Below, in pieces: positions 25,361 through 38,000 of a stretch of 64,000 nucleotides of DNA; within the stretch, counting starts at the first letter, position 1, and every line of letters begins with the position of its first letter. Both the position numbers and the translations under genes were made by a program. Under the pieces are notes generated by a model. The model worked only from the letters and a program-made list of their open reading frames with translations, had not been told where the DNA came from and searched no databases. Origin of the DNA: Actinostola sp. cb2023 (taxonomy: Eukaryota; Cnidaria; Anthozoa; Actiniaria; Actinostolidae). The stretch is from contig JAUJYZ010000416.1 of NCBI GenBank assembly GCA_033675265.1, positions 356,501 through 420,500 on the forward strand. The letters run 5' to 3'.

Positions 25361-25939
25361 TATTTTGCATTGCAAGCTTTGCTATCAAACCACAACCGGT
25401 AAACCAGAAAATATTTTGTATCCAAATGCATGTTGTGATTCAATTTTGTCATCTGTTTCAATTTTGATTTCCATTTAATTTTGCAAATGGCCTATGCTAA
25501 TTATATGCTAATGAGTCAATCCAGAAATTATGCATTCCCCTACCACATGGCTACAGATATTTTCAGAAATGACCCAATGAATCTAAAACAATAGGAAGTA
25601 AACATTAATTGAACCAGAGACACATTTGACCTATAACACACAACAGTAGCTAGTGGAGGGTAATTTCCAGTAGTAGTCTTGCATGATACATTGTATGAGC
25701 CAACAAGAATGTTTGCTGCCTAAATGGATTTGAAATTATATGCACATGTATGAACAGCACTGGGTGTTCAGAAACTGTAGCTATACATGTAGCTGTTAGG
25801 GCTAGTCTATTAAAAGGTTGCTTCCTGGTTACAAGTCAGACAATGACATTAAAACAAGGTTATCTTTCAAGCATATTTAATGTCACTTGATGAAGACAAT
25901 AAAATTATTTACAGAATATGTTTTATAGTATAAGATAAG

Positions 25940-26103
25940 TAGAGTACAAACACTAAAGCGTAAAATAGTATTAAATCGAAATATTACTACTTGGTGAAAC
26001 ACCCTTTGTTTTCTATTGTTTTATACAATGTAGTACTAAAGTAGTACTACAATGTAGTACTATGCAGTTAGTACTGTTTCACGCTTTTAGTGTTTGTACT
26101 CTA
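25940..26103. mobile_element. Palindromic MITE (TAGAGTACAAACACTAAA ends)
   Basis: About 20-bp inverted ends (TAGAGTACAAACACTAAAGCG and complement) enclose AGTACTA-type repeats. It is 164 bp and non-coding, and is related in ends and core to 1767-1916. Confidence 0.75.
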
Positions 26104-26257
26104 ATCAGTGATTAGGTTTAATATGCTGACTAATTTAAGAAAGGGACATTTTTTATGTCAAGCTTAGTTTCATGTATTTCTATGTTTCATAATCTACATG
26201 AGAACAACAACAGTACTAATTAACTATCTTCAATTTTTATAACTTCAGCAATAATAA

Positions 26258-27377
26258 TAGAGTGATTTTATTTAACCTGTGAAACAAAATCTAATAGTCT
26301 GCAATGTCTAATAGTCAATACCAAACAAAAGAAAACAATGGAATTAGTGACAGTCTACTAAGGTGTATTAAACTACAAAAATGTAAATATATATCATCGC
26401 CAACTATTCCGGTCATCCTGAGCCGAAATTCACTCAACGGCTTTCCTTCGGAACATAGACTTCGATTGATCACTCGTATCAGTAAAAATTCGCTCCAAAA
26501 CAGGTTAAATAAGGCCCTTTTAGTTAATTAAACACCGTTGGACATTCAAACAACTACCAAACTGTATGTGTTAGGTATATTTAGAGCCCAATATTATCGA
26601 AGAAACATTTTAGAAGCGAAAATACTAACTGTCGGTTCGACGATTTTGATCAATAGCACAGGGAGCCCAAGCGCCCTCAGGCCCGGACTTGGATAAATCT
26701 AACTTACTTGCGACGGTATCCCTGTGTTTTAACAGCTATCCCATAGATCTTTACGGCAAATGAAAGCTGGATAACTGAGCTTTATTTGGGAACCAAACAT
26801 GACGATTTTCGGTAAAGTTTCGACTTCAAACTTCACTATATTTTGCCCACCGGAAGCGGACATTTGGTGTTCTAATTTGGTGATAATGGAGCATTTTCAA
26901 AGTCAATAGGGAATGGTGTAATTATATACAATCTAGACATGCTTTTGTAAATAGCTTTACAGGTATGTCTACTTTATAAACCGATTTCAGCAAATTGGAC
27001 AGAGTCATCAGTATTTCCACAATTAGACTTGGAACTTCGCACTTTCGCATGTTTTTATCCAAATTTACAGAGGCAGTATGGACGATATACACGTCGATCG
27101 ACTTTAATAAAAGAAATGGTAGGAAATTATATTTTTGTAATTTTTATTAGCCAGAAGAAAGTATAATGAGTAGTAGAATGCTATTCCATCTTGGTAAATT
27201 AATGTTCTTCAGAACGTACACTTTTATTTCCCTTAATTTGCTCGCTTCCCAGTCAAGCTTTGTATTTTTGTTCGCGATTGTCATTATTCGATTGGGGAAG
27301 ACCGCTGTTCGTCGCGGGCTCAAGATGACCGGAATAGTTGGCGATGATAATTTCACAGATTAAATAAAATCACTCTA
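26258..27377. mobile_element. 1.1-kb TIR element, family copy 1
   Basis: The ends TAGAGTGATTTTATTTAACC and complement are followed inward by CGCCAACTATTCCGGTCATC and its complement near 27,330-27,350. The interior at 26,590-26,800 is homologous, inverted, to 47,940-48,140, so there are at least two family members in the window. There is no coding frame of note. Confidence 0.75.
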
Positions 27378-27469
27378 ATGACCTTCAATAAATATATATA
27401 AATACTATAAATATAAATACTATTAATAAATATAGTTAAATGCATAAATTATGCATAATCCTAACCCTG

Positions 27470-27655
27470 TTTTTTTGTGCATTCTTCTGATCAATGATCA
27501 TTTTATGCCACAGGCGTATTTCCATCTCTGCGGAAGTGTGAATTTCACGCATTTGATATTGCAATGCAGTGAATCTTCAAGGAGTGAGATACTCTAAACT
27601 GACTTGTTCTGCAACATATTTCATCCTGTTAAACGCACAATGAACGTCCAAAGCT
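27470..27655 (-). repeat. 190-bp piece shared with the 13-kb ORF
   Basis: The minus strand here matches 13,230-13,421 at about 93% by eye. It supplies the last 26 codons of the transposase-like gene, and its distal end adjoins an A-rich tract, as if it were a processed or captured fragment. Confidence 0.85.
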
Positions 27656-30600
27656 TTGGTGCCCTGAGAGGGGTGAGCATGGAGAGCTTTCAAACTATCA
27701 GTAAATTCGCCTCTCTCAGCACTCTTTTGTATTTCTGACATCATATCTAATGAACAGATACTACATTTACTGGTACAAGTATGAGTACTATCATTACCAT
27801 CCCCCCTTAGCAGTTGTCCACCACAGTAGCACATAGATCCTTTACCTACCCCCTTTGGAACAAAATGTCGTGTGCATTTCTTATAGGTGTCCCTCAAAGG
27901 ATCATTATACCTAAGCCAGAAAAGTGTTATATATTCGTGCCTATAGATGTGTGGCCACTGATCTCCTGGGGGGGAATTCACAGAATACTCTTTAATCTTC
28001 TGGTGCTTCGCTTCCCTCCCCTGCATTGTGTTGATTCCAATGCCCACCTTAAACTTACTGAAAATGTGCTTAGCATGTACTGGTGCTACATATCCTAATG
28101 TCCAAACACTTGGATTCACTGAAATAAAAAGGGATGCTGTATTGAAATATTGCCTGCACTTGTCCTGTAACACTTCCACGTCATCAGCATTAAAATGATT
28201 CACCCTAGACAAAAGGGATGTAACATCCCTTAAAAGAACAGCCATATGGAATATAGCCAAAACTTTGGCATCTGCTTTATTTGGCTCAGAGTTCCCAGAC
28301 AGCAAAAAACTGAACAGATGTGAAAATTTATTGCACATAAGCTCTGTTTCCTCCCCAGTAAACCTACAAGAAAACTTTTGAGAACTCCTCTTTTCTCTGA
28401 ACCATCTAAGGATGCGTTTATGTAGCCGCTTTGCCTTGACCTTGAATCTCAAGGCATTCAAAAACTTTCGAAAAGGGCTATCAGCTGGTAAATTGGAGAC
28501 CTTTTTGATAATGCTAGTTACCTTTGATCTCCCAAAAGCTAAATCAAACAACTGCATAAATAAAAACTGCCAGTTATTGTTGGTTAAATGTAGGGGCTCT
28601 ACTACTGCTTTATCAATTACTGAGCCAATTAATGGCTCATATTCTTGTCTAGACTTATTTTTAGCTATGAAGGTAGTTACTTTCGTGCGTGCTGCGAGAT
28701 CTTTCTCAGAAAGTTTTTTCTTCTCTTTTTCAACTAACTGAGCAACTCTTATTCTATTCTCATACTGCCAAGGAACATAGTCTGCCACACCATCAAATGT
28801 AAATTTGCAGTTCCTTTTCATCAAGTCAGATTTGCAAACATTTGCAAATGACAAGAAATACTGCGACGCATTATTAAGCTCACCACTGATACTTGCCAAA
28901 AATTTCATATCAGATGGAAACAATTCTACAGAAAATGTTACAGTTATCCCTCTAACTAGGTAAGATTGCTTTTGCACATGTTCAATTTCTTTTCTCAGCA
29001 ATTGTGCATATGCATTCATGCATGGGTGGTCCTCTTTACAATTGGCCCCTGCAAGTAGCATGTTTTCATTACAGCTTGCAATCCTTTCCCCCACATTAAG
29101 GAATGATACAAGCCAGGAAGTGGCTTCGTTCTCACGGCCAAACGGGGCACCATCAGCCCCGATTGCAATACAAAATTTCCCTTTAGGTTGGCCAAACCAA
29201 ACAAGGAATGACTTTTGTTCATCCAGAAATAAATATAGATCAGCCATTTTAAGTAGTAGATTTTCAAATGGCCTGTAGCAGCTTTTGACAGCAACATCTT
29301 GCAAAGTAGAGCCATTTGCATCAGACTCAAACATGGACCCATGTGCTTTTACAGTTGGCATTGGGTTAAGCTGGCTTATATCAACAGACTTGATGAAGTC
29401 TATTAACTTTTTGTATTCCTTTATGGAGGGTATGTTACAGTCTCCTAAAAACTTTCTCTTAAATCGGCGTTTGGTCTTCGTATCCTTAGTTAGTGACAGT
29501 CTAGATCGAATCAAGTTGTATTTTATTTTGCTTAGGATTCCCCCTTCATAAAGAACACTAACTGATCTTACAGTGTTATCAAGACTTGTTTCATAGCTAG
29601 ACACACCTGTGTTGACAATGTCTGTCAATATGTCTTTCACACTTTCAGAAGTTTCAAGATACCCTTTGAGTGTGGTATGGTCTACAGAGTTTACAAGCGT
29701 ATACCATAAACCATCAAGACACTGCTGTTCCCTCTCAACTTTGTTTGCGTGCAAGCCACCATGAATTTCCTCTACCTTTTCTAGTGTTAAGCGTCTCCTT
29801 TTATTGCCAGTTCTTATGTCCCCCAAGCACTTATCACTATTTTCCTTTGAGAGAGATGTCGGCTTTACACAGAAGACTCTCTTTCTTCCCAGATGAACCG
29901 TTTGATTATTCAAAAGACCTCTCTGTAAAAATGAAATAAATTTAAATATTTTCATTAAAAATGATAATAATAATAATAAGGTGCAAACATTTAGGCTTTA
30001 TTTACATGAATACTGCACCAATTACGGAAATATTATGTAGGCAATAACTGAATTACTTACATCAGCCTGTAGTTTATTTATGTTCTCTTTAATTCCTAGC
30101 ACTTGAGTATCAAGACTTTTTAGTACCGAGTTCTGACAAACAACTTCTTCTGACTTCCGTTTCTTTTGTTTTGACCACGCCGTTATGTCAAATCTCCCTC
30201 TGTTTTTTCTCCACTGGAAAAAAAGTTTTGTGGAGATGAAATTCAAGTTGAATTTATGATTCACAGTATCCTCACAACACACACAAAATTTCTATCGATT
30301 CAAATTTCGGATTTCCGCAAACTATTTTCACGAAAAGCCAGTCAAAGTTTACTTAAATATCAAGTCAAAGGCAGTAATCACCGCCATTATCAGCTGTTCC
30401 CCAAATGTACGGCAAAAATATTTGATATTTGCGAATAAAAACAGTACTTACCGACATATCTTCTTGTAGGTATTTTCTCCTAGAACAACATGGCGGACAA
30501 TTTGAAAGCCTCGTTTTGACGCTAAAGGAACGAGGAGCCTTGAACTGAGTCAAACTTCGTTCCCATGGGAGCGAAAAACACAATTTACTGACAAATGACC

Positions 30601-30733
30601 GCGCGATAGATCCTGCTTCAAAGAGGACTGGTAACGATGCGCGAGATCTTGATCCCAAATCCCCAACGTAAAAAAAAAAACCTCCGTAATGAGTTAAGAT
30701 ATTCGAATCAGTAAAGAAGAAGCCATGATGCAA
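27577..30733 (-). CDS. Transposase-like protein, three exons, family unresolved
   Basis: Exons: 30,733-30,452 (donor GTAAGT, phase 0; the start within this exon is uncertain), 30,213-30,061 (acceptor TTCCAG, donor GTAAGT, phase 0) and 29,922-27,577. The middle exon has a basic start (WRKNRGRFDITAW) and then a leucine-patterned coil. The long last exon (about 780 codons) contains CIAIGADGAPFG, a likely first catalytic Asp on an RNase-H-type strand. About 380 residues later comes GIGINTMQGREAKHQKIKEY, where the Glu could be the last catalytic residue. Then follows a Cys-rich tail, CYCGG...CTSKCSICSL, likely zinc-binding. Proteins with these motifs are, as far as I recall, multi-copy in cnidarian genomes. 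The D/E assignments are inference. The C-terminal 26 codons come from the piece shared with the 13-kb ORF and replace or extend the original end. No TIRs were identified around the gene. Confidence 0.6.
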
Positions 30734-31036
30734 ATAACAAGCAGCGGAACATAAATATGTATGTTTGTCGGGCAGTTTCAGTGTACCATGTACAGTCTAA
30801 TGCTTATTAACATTGTGCAGAATGATGTCTTTGGTAAGATTTTGTCAGGCCACTCCATCCTTCCTTCACTTTTGCGATACAACATCCCACCTAAAAGAAA
30901 TGCAAGTGCTGCCTTGGAGCTGGAGAAATTTGCTAATTCCTACTAATATAAATTCCGGCTTATCTGCTAGTGCAGCTTTATGATACGCTGGGACGCTGGC
31001 CGTGTATGTTTGCGGTACTACCAAGAGCAAATATAA
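30734..31036. other. No recognisable gene
   Basis: The 5' flank of the transposase-like gene and unique-looking sequence. No element boundary was recognised. Confidence 0.3.
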
Positions 31037-31680
31037 GGCCCAGTCCACACGTATACGTTTATATTCACGTAAACGCATGTGTTTTATGCGTTTAGGCCTT
31101 TCATTAACGCGTAAACGATATAAACGCTCACCAAAAATACATATTTTCGAAAGCACGTTTTTGTGTGGATGGATGTAAACGATTCGTAAGCAATCGCCGT
31201 ATACGCGTGGACCGGCCAAAAACGAGGAGCAGTGCAGCAGAGACATGTCCCAGGGACATACAAAATCACATTCTGCACACACGGGGGGACGTGTAGCGGG
31301 AACATGTAGCAGGGACACGTAGCAGCGACAAAATTACAACATGCACACACTCAGGAAAAAGTAGCAGGGACATGTCGCAGGGACGTGTCGTAGGGATGGA
31401 AAATGTCATGGAAAATGTTGCGGGGATGAAATATCTGCAAAACTCGTGCTTCACAGCTTTGAACAAAATTATAGTTCCTGCGTCACGTTCCTGCTACATT
31501 TTCCTGGGTGTGTGTATGTTGTAATTTTGTCCCTGCTTCATAATCCCGCTACACGTCCTCCAGTGTGCAGTACAGAACGTGACTGTATGTCCCTCCCACT
31601 GACATGTCCCCTCGTGTATAGCGGCCTTACATGTAAAGCGTTTACAAAGATATACGTTTATTAATGTAAACGTATACAGT
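31037..31680. repeat. Inverted repeat region with GGGACATGT-type units
   Basis: Outer parts share TATACGTTTA/TAAACG words in opposite orientations (31,045-31,120 and 31,640-31,672). Inner parts carry short tandem units such as GTAGCAGGGACA and CGGGACGTGT, mirrored across about 31,450 (TGTCCCTGCT forms on the right). It is probably one non-autonomous TIR element of about 640 bp with repeated subterminal motifs. Confidence 0.55.
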
Positions 31681-31937
31681 GATTGACGTACTGAGCTAAT
31701 TAAGTATACCGTAATCTTTCACGCAAACAACACAAAATATCATCTTTCTACGTTTCTTCCTGCTGCAAAATGACATTGGTCTGCGCTTTACTGAACTGAC
31801 TGTATACTGATTTTGGCGCATTAGGAGATTAGATTGCATGCAAAAATATCCCGTTTAACAACAATTGTTGACTTATTTCGCATGCGCAGTTTACTTGGAA
31901 GATAAAGCATGGTATACCAGTATTATTTAATGGTTTT

Positions 31938-32055
31938 TCCTACCCGAAAGTAACGACCCCGGCCCCCGAAAGTAGCGACCGCCCCAAAAGTAACGACCCA
32001 CGAAGGCTGCTAATCCCGAAAGTAACGACCCTCGCTACTTTCGGAACTCCCCTTT
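31938..32055. repeat. CCCGAAAGTAACGACC repeat cluster
   Basis: Four near-copies of CGAAAGTAACGACC lie in tandem with spacers, and the complement (CTACTTTCGG) closes the block. This may be a short palindromic MITE end. Confidence 0.6.
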
Positions 32056-32324
32056 ACATTAATAAAAAGCAAACATTATTCCACCTAGTTGATACTTGAT
32101 TGACTGACATCAATAATTTTAATTAAAATCCAAAGCATAAAAATCCTACATTATTTCAGACTCAGTTGAGAAACAAGGTCTCCAATCAATTAGAGACCAC
32201 TCCCGCAAGATAACTTTAGCAACAATGTTTATTATATACTAAATATTCAACTCAAAGCCCCATGAATATATCAATCACCTATTTTATATTTACTTTATTT
32301 GATTTCAAAACGATGCAATTAAAA

Positions 32325-32725
32325 TCAGAAAACATTGATAACACATTTTATATAAGTAGGCTTATACACGTGCCGCACCTTGTCACTACCACCCCCCCTT
32401 TTATGGTCAGCACCCCCTCCTGCATGTTTCCCTGTCAGCTTACTTAGGCACTACCTCAATCACAATTACAGGTACTTTCAGGCAAATACAAACCATTCAA
32501 AGGCATAATAAAACAACTTCCGGTTCATAGCCTCGTTTTCATGTCAATGAAATACTGGACCTCAAATAAAGTCGATTTTGAGGATGTTCCCGTGCGTAGA
32601 TTTTGGGAGACTTTTAGTATGTTATTCTAGACGGTATTCCGGACTATATAATACAGAAAAACCTTCTGTTGCAATTAGTGGCAGGTTGACCTACTTTTTT
32701 TCGTAAAATGACTGGACTAAAAACC
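32325..32725 (-). repeat. Dispersed repeat, copy 2
   Basis: The reverse complement of 12,040-12,425. It lies just left of the foldback element. There is no coding potential. Confidence 0.75.
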
Positions 32726-32764
32726 CTCCCAACTAAAACATGTTTTGAAAACAAGCTCACTATA

Positions 32765-34885
32765 TTTGTCGAGTAGATAGCCATTTTTACAAGCTCATAA
32801 AAAGGTTCCAAAGTTTGGAACCTTTTACTGAACGCATGAATATGTCGAGTGGATAGCCATTTTCACAAGCTCATAAAAAGGTTCCAAAGTTTGGAACCTT
32901 TTACTGAACTCATGAATATGTCGAGTGGATAGCCATTTTCACAAGCTCATAAAAAGGTTCCGTATAAACTCGAATAGAGCAGTCACATAAAATATAATAC
33001 AGCAAAATATACATCCAAAAATATTTGAAGTTATTTTATTACGTAAATATAATTATACAGAGCAGTCTGTTTTGCCATATAATATAATAATAATAATAAT
33101 AATAATGTTTATTGCTTATATTGCGCATTTTAACATTTGAATATGATCAAATTACACAACACTATAAATAATTATATACAAATGATAAAAAATGTTCAAA
33201 CCTTACTAACTTACGAAAACTACCCCCCCCCCCCCCCTAAACTAAATTATCAATGTAATATATACTCATTATTATAAATAAAAATATAAAAATATACCGG
33301 CATTAAACGGGTAACTTGTTTGAGAAACACCCTGAAATCAAAAGCACATCTATGCTTTAAGCAAAGATAAAACAGCTTCAATTAAATAAACTGAGTGATT
33401 TGCGAAATAGCTACTAGACAAATTCATAAGAGTAAATTATTAGCAAATTAGTTCATTATTAGTAAACATGCCGGCTGTCGAGTGTAATGTTCAGTCGTTT
33501 TAAAACATAACTGATTTGTACGTCCTCACTGTATCTCGTTCTCTTTGTTTGCCTCTCTTAAACTCTAGTGTCGTAGGCTTCTCCTCGATATTGCTAAATC
33601 TGTATGAAAACAGATCAAACTGTTTTAGTAGCTCCTAGAAATCCGAGACTGAATATAAACATGTATAAAGTGATTTGAACACATGTCGTTATATTGGAAT
33701 CACCAATGAATCCGACACCTGGATATGTTAGTATACGGTACTCACTGGAAGTACTGTAGTCCTCACTGCTGCTAAAAGTCTACACAGAAACGGCGAAGAG
33801 CAAATTTAATGGCAAACGACTCTGGCTTGAGACTTGATTGACCAGATCAGAACCCCGTGACCTGAACTCGGAGCACTATAGCTAATTATGCTAAAACCGT
33901 ATCCGGTTCAAATTCAATCCAGCCAATCACGATAAGTATACGCAACTTAATCCTTAGGCATACAGCGAACACACATGCAGCAGTGAGTCATGTTTGTGCT
34001 GGTACAATTTGATACATTTTGCCGTTTTGGTAGCAGCATTGAGGACTACTTCCAGTGAGAACCGTTACTAACATATCCCAGGTATGATTCAAGACATGAT
34101 GATTCCAATATAACGATATGTAACGAACGCTATCCATGTTTATACATTCTTATGCTTGTCGACCGTTGATCTGTCAATTGATCTGTCTTTATATATAATT
34201 AATTATACTATATCTTTATATAGATGTAGCCACATCGAGGAGAAACCTACGATACTAGTGCTTGAGGCAAACAAAGAGAACGAAATGCTGTAAGGACGTA
34301 CAAATGCTGTTTTAAAAACGACTGTTACACTCGACAGCTGGCGTTGTATCACTCATGAATGTTTACTAATACTCTTGAGAATTTGTCTAGCCGATATTTC
34401 GCAAATTACCCAGATTATTTATAGTGATACTTATATCAATGTTAGGGAATATATATTTCTAAAACAAGTTACCCATCAATACCGGCCGGTACATTATATG
34501 GCAAAACAGACTGCTCTACCTAATCATGTTTACGTAATAATAAAAAATAACTTCAAATATTTTTGGATGTATCTTTTGCTGTATTATATTTTATGTGACT
34601 GCTCTATACGAATTTATTCGGAACTTTTTCCTGAGCTCGTGAAAATGGCTATCTACTCGACATATTCATGAGTTTAGAAAAAGATTCCAAACTTTGGAAC
34701 CTATTTATGAGCTTGTGAAAATGGCTATCTACTCGACATATTCATGAGTTTAGAAAAAGGTTCCAAACTTTGGAACCATTTTATGAGCTTGTGAAAATGG
34801 CTATCTACTCGACATATTCATGAGTTTAGAAAAAGGTTCCAAACTTTGGAACCTTTTTATGAGCTTGTGAAAATGGCTATCTACT
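32765..34885. mobile_element. 2.1-kb foldback element with tandem-repeat ends
   Basis: Each end has about three tandem units of 70-75 bp (TCGAGTAGATAGCCATTTTCACAAGCTCATAAAAAGGTTCCAAA), in opposite orientations. Inside, further pairs match across a centre near 33,850: ACATCCAAAAATATTTGAAG, GTTCTCTTTGTTTGCC and GTAGTCCTCA regions. The whole element is thus an imperfect palindrome with about 1-kb arms. The architecture resembles Foldback/Galileo-type elements with repetitive TIRs. There is no transposase frame. Confidence 0.8.
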
Positions 34886-35059
34886 CGGACGCTCTTTTTT
34901 GAGGGGACAAGATTCCTCATTTTGTGCGGAAGGCAAAATATTGATGTTGAATTCCATGGGCCATTACGGAAGCACTTCAACTGTCATTGCGTTTATGGCA
35001 TTCTTGCAGGAACGGCTTTATTTTCAGTAAGAAATGTAGAACTCACACTGAATTTTACA

Positions 35060-35098
35060 ACTTTGGAAAAACGCAATTTAGTTGAGAACGCGTTAGAT
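35060..35098 (+). other. Conserved boundary sequence of the 21-bp array
   Basis: TTTGGAAAAACGCAATTTAG leading into AACGCGTTA directly precedes the first 21-bp unit. The complement of the same boundary closes the array at 11,727-11,760. It contains a short AACGC/GCGTT inverted repeat. Confidence 0.6.
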
Positions 35099-38000
35099 AT
35101 AATCCAACTATACAGATATAATGGAACTCCATACATATATAATGGCACTCCATACAGATATAATGGAACTCCATACAGATATAATCAAACTCCATACAGA
35201 TATAATGGAACTCCATACAGATATAATCCAACTCCATACAGATATAATGGAACTCCATACAGATATAATGGAACTCCATACAGATATAATCGAACTCCAT
35301 ACAGATAATAATGGAACTCCATACAGATATAATGGCACTCCATACAGATACAATCGAACTCCATACAGATATAATCAAACTCCATACATAACTAATGGAA
35401 CTCCATACAGATATAATCGAACTCCATACAGATAAAATCGAACTCAATACAGATATAATCGAACTCCATACAGATATAATGGAACTCCATACAGATATAA
35501 TGGAACTCCATACAGATATAATCCAACTCCATACATATATAATCCAACTCCATACAGATATAATCCAACTCCATACAGATATAATCCAACTCCATACAAA
35601 TATAATCAAACTCCATACAGATATAATCAAACTCCATACAGAACTAATGGAACTCCATACAGATATATTAATCGAACTCCATACAGATATACTGGAAATC
35701 CATACAGATATACTGGAACTCCATACAGATATAATGGAACTCCATACAGATATAATCAAACTCCATACAGCTATAATCCAACTCCATACAGATATAATCC
35801 AACTCCATACAGATATAATCCAACTCAATACAGATATAATCAAACTCCATACAGATATAATCGAACTCCATACAGATATAATCGAACTCCATACAGATAT
35901 ACTGGAACTCCATACATATATACTGGAACTCCATACAGATATAATGGAACTCCATACAGATATAATCCAACTCCATACATATATAATCCAACTCCATACA
36001 TATATAATCCAACTCCATACAGATATAATCCAACTCCATACAGAACTAATGGAACTCCATACAGATATAATCCAACTCCATACAGATATAATCAAACTCC
36101 ATACAGATATAATCAAACTCCATACAGATATAATCAAACTCCATACAGAACTAATGGAACTCCATACAGATATATTAATCGAACTCCATACAGATATACT
36201 GGAAATCCATACAGATATACTGGAACTCCATACAGATATAATGGAACTCCATACATATATAATCAAACTCCATACAGCTATAATCCAACTCCATACAGAT
36301 ATAATCCAACTCCATACAGATATATTCCAACTCCATACAGATATAATCCAACTCCATACAGATATAGTCGAACTCCATACAGATATAATCGAACTCCATA
36401 CAGATATACTGGAACTGCATACAGATATACGGGAACTCCATACAGATATAATGGAACTCCATACAGATATAAGCAAACTCCATACAGATATAATCCAACT
36501 CCATACAGATATAATCAAACTCCATACAGATATAATCGAACTCCATACAGATATACTGGAACTCCATACAGATATAATGGAACTCCATACAGATATAATG
36601 GAACTCCATACAGATATAATCCAACTCCATACATATATAATCCAACTCCATACATATATAATCCAACTCCATACAGATATAATCCAACTCCATACAGAAC
36701 TAATGGAACTCCATACAGATATAATCCAACTCCATACAGATATAATCAAACTCCATACAGATATAATCAAACTCCATACAGATATAATCGAACTCCATAC
36801 ATATATAATCCAACTCCATACATATATAATCCAACTCCATACATATATAATCCAACTCCATACAGATATAATCCAACTCCATACAGAACTAATGGAACTC
36901 CATACAGATATAATCCAACTCCATACAGATATAATCCAACTCCATACAGAACTAATGGAACTCCATACAGATATAATCCATCTCCATACAGATATAATCC
37001 AACTCCATACAGATATAATCAAACTCCATACAGATATAATCAAACTCCATACAGAACTAATGGAACTCCATACAGATATACTGGAACTCCATACAGATAT
37101 ACGGGAACTCCATACAGATATAATGGAACTCCATACAGATATAAGCAAACTCCATACAGATATAATCCAACTCCATACAGATATAATCGAACTCCATACA
37201 TATATAATCCAACTCCATACATATATAATCCAACTCCATACAGATATAATCCAACTCCATACAGAACTAATGGAACTCCATACAGATATAATCCATCTCC
37301 ATACAGATATAATCCAACTCCATACAGATATAATCAAACTCCATACAGATATAATCAAACTCCATACAGAACTAATGGAACTCCATACAGATATATTAAT
37401 CGAATTCCATACAGATATACTGGAAATCCATACAGATATACTGGAACTCCATACAGATATAATGGAACTCCATACAGATATAATCAAACTCCATACAGAT
37501 ATAATCCAACTCCATACAGATATAATCCAACTCCATACAGATATAATCGAACTCCATACAGATATACTGGAACTCCATACAGATATACGGGAACTCCATA
37601 CAGATATAATGGAACTCCATACAGATATAAGCAAACTCCATACAGATATAATCCAACTCCATACAGATATAATCAAACTCCATACAGATATAATCGAACT
37701 CCATACAGATATACTGGAACTCCATACAGATATACTGGAACTCCATACATATATAATGGAACTCCATACAGATATAATCGAACTCCATACAGATATAATC
37801 GAACTCCATACAGATATACTGGAACTCCATACAGATATAATCAAACTCCATACAGATATAATCCAACTCCATACAGATATAATCCAACTCCATACAGATA
37901 TAATCGAACTCCATACAGATATACTGGAACTCCATACAGATATACGAGAACTCCATACAGATATAATGGAACTCCATACAGATATAAGCAAACTCCATAC

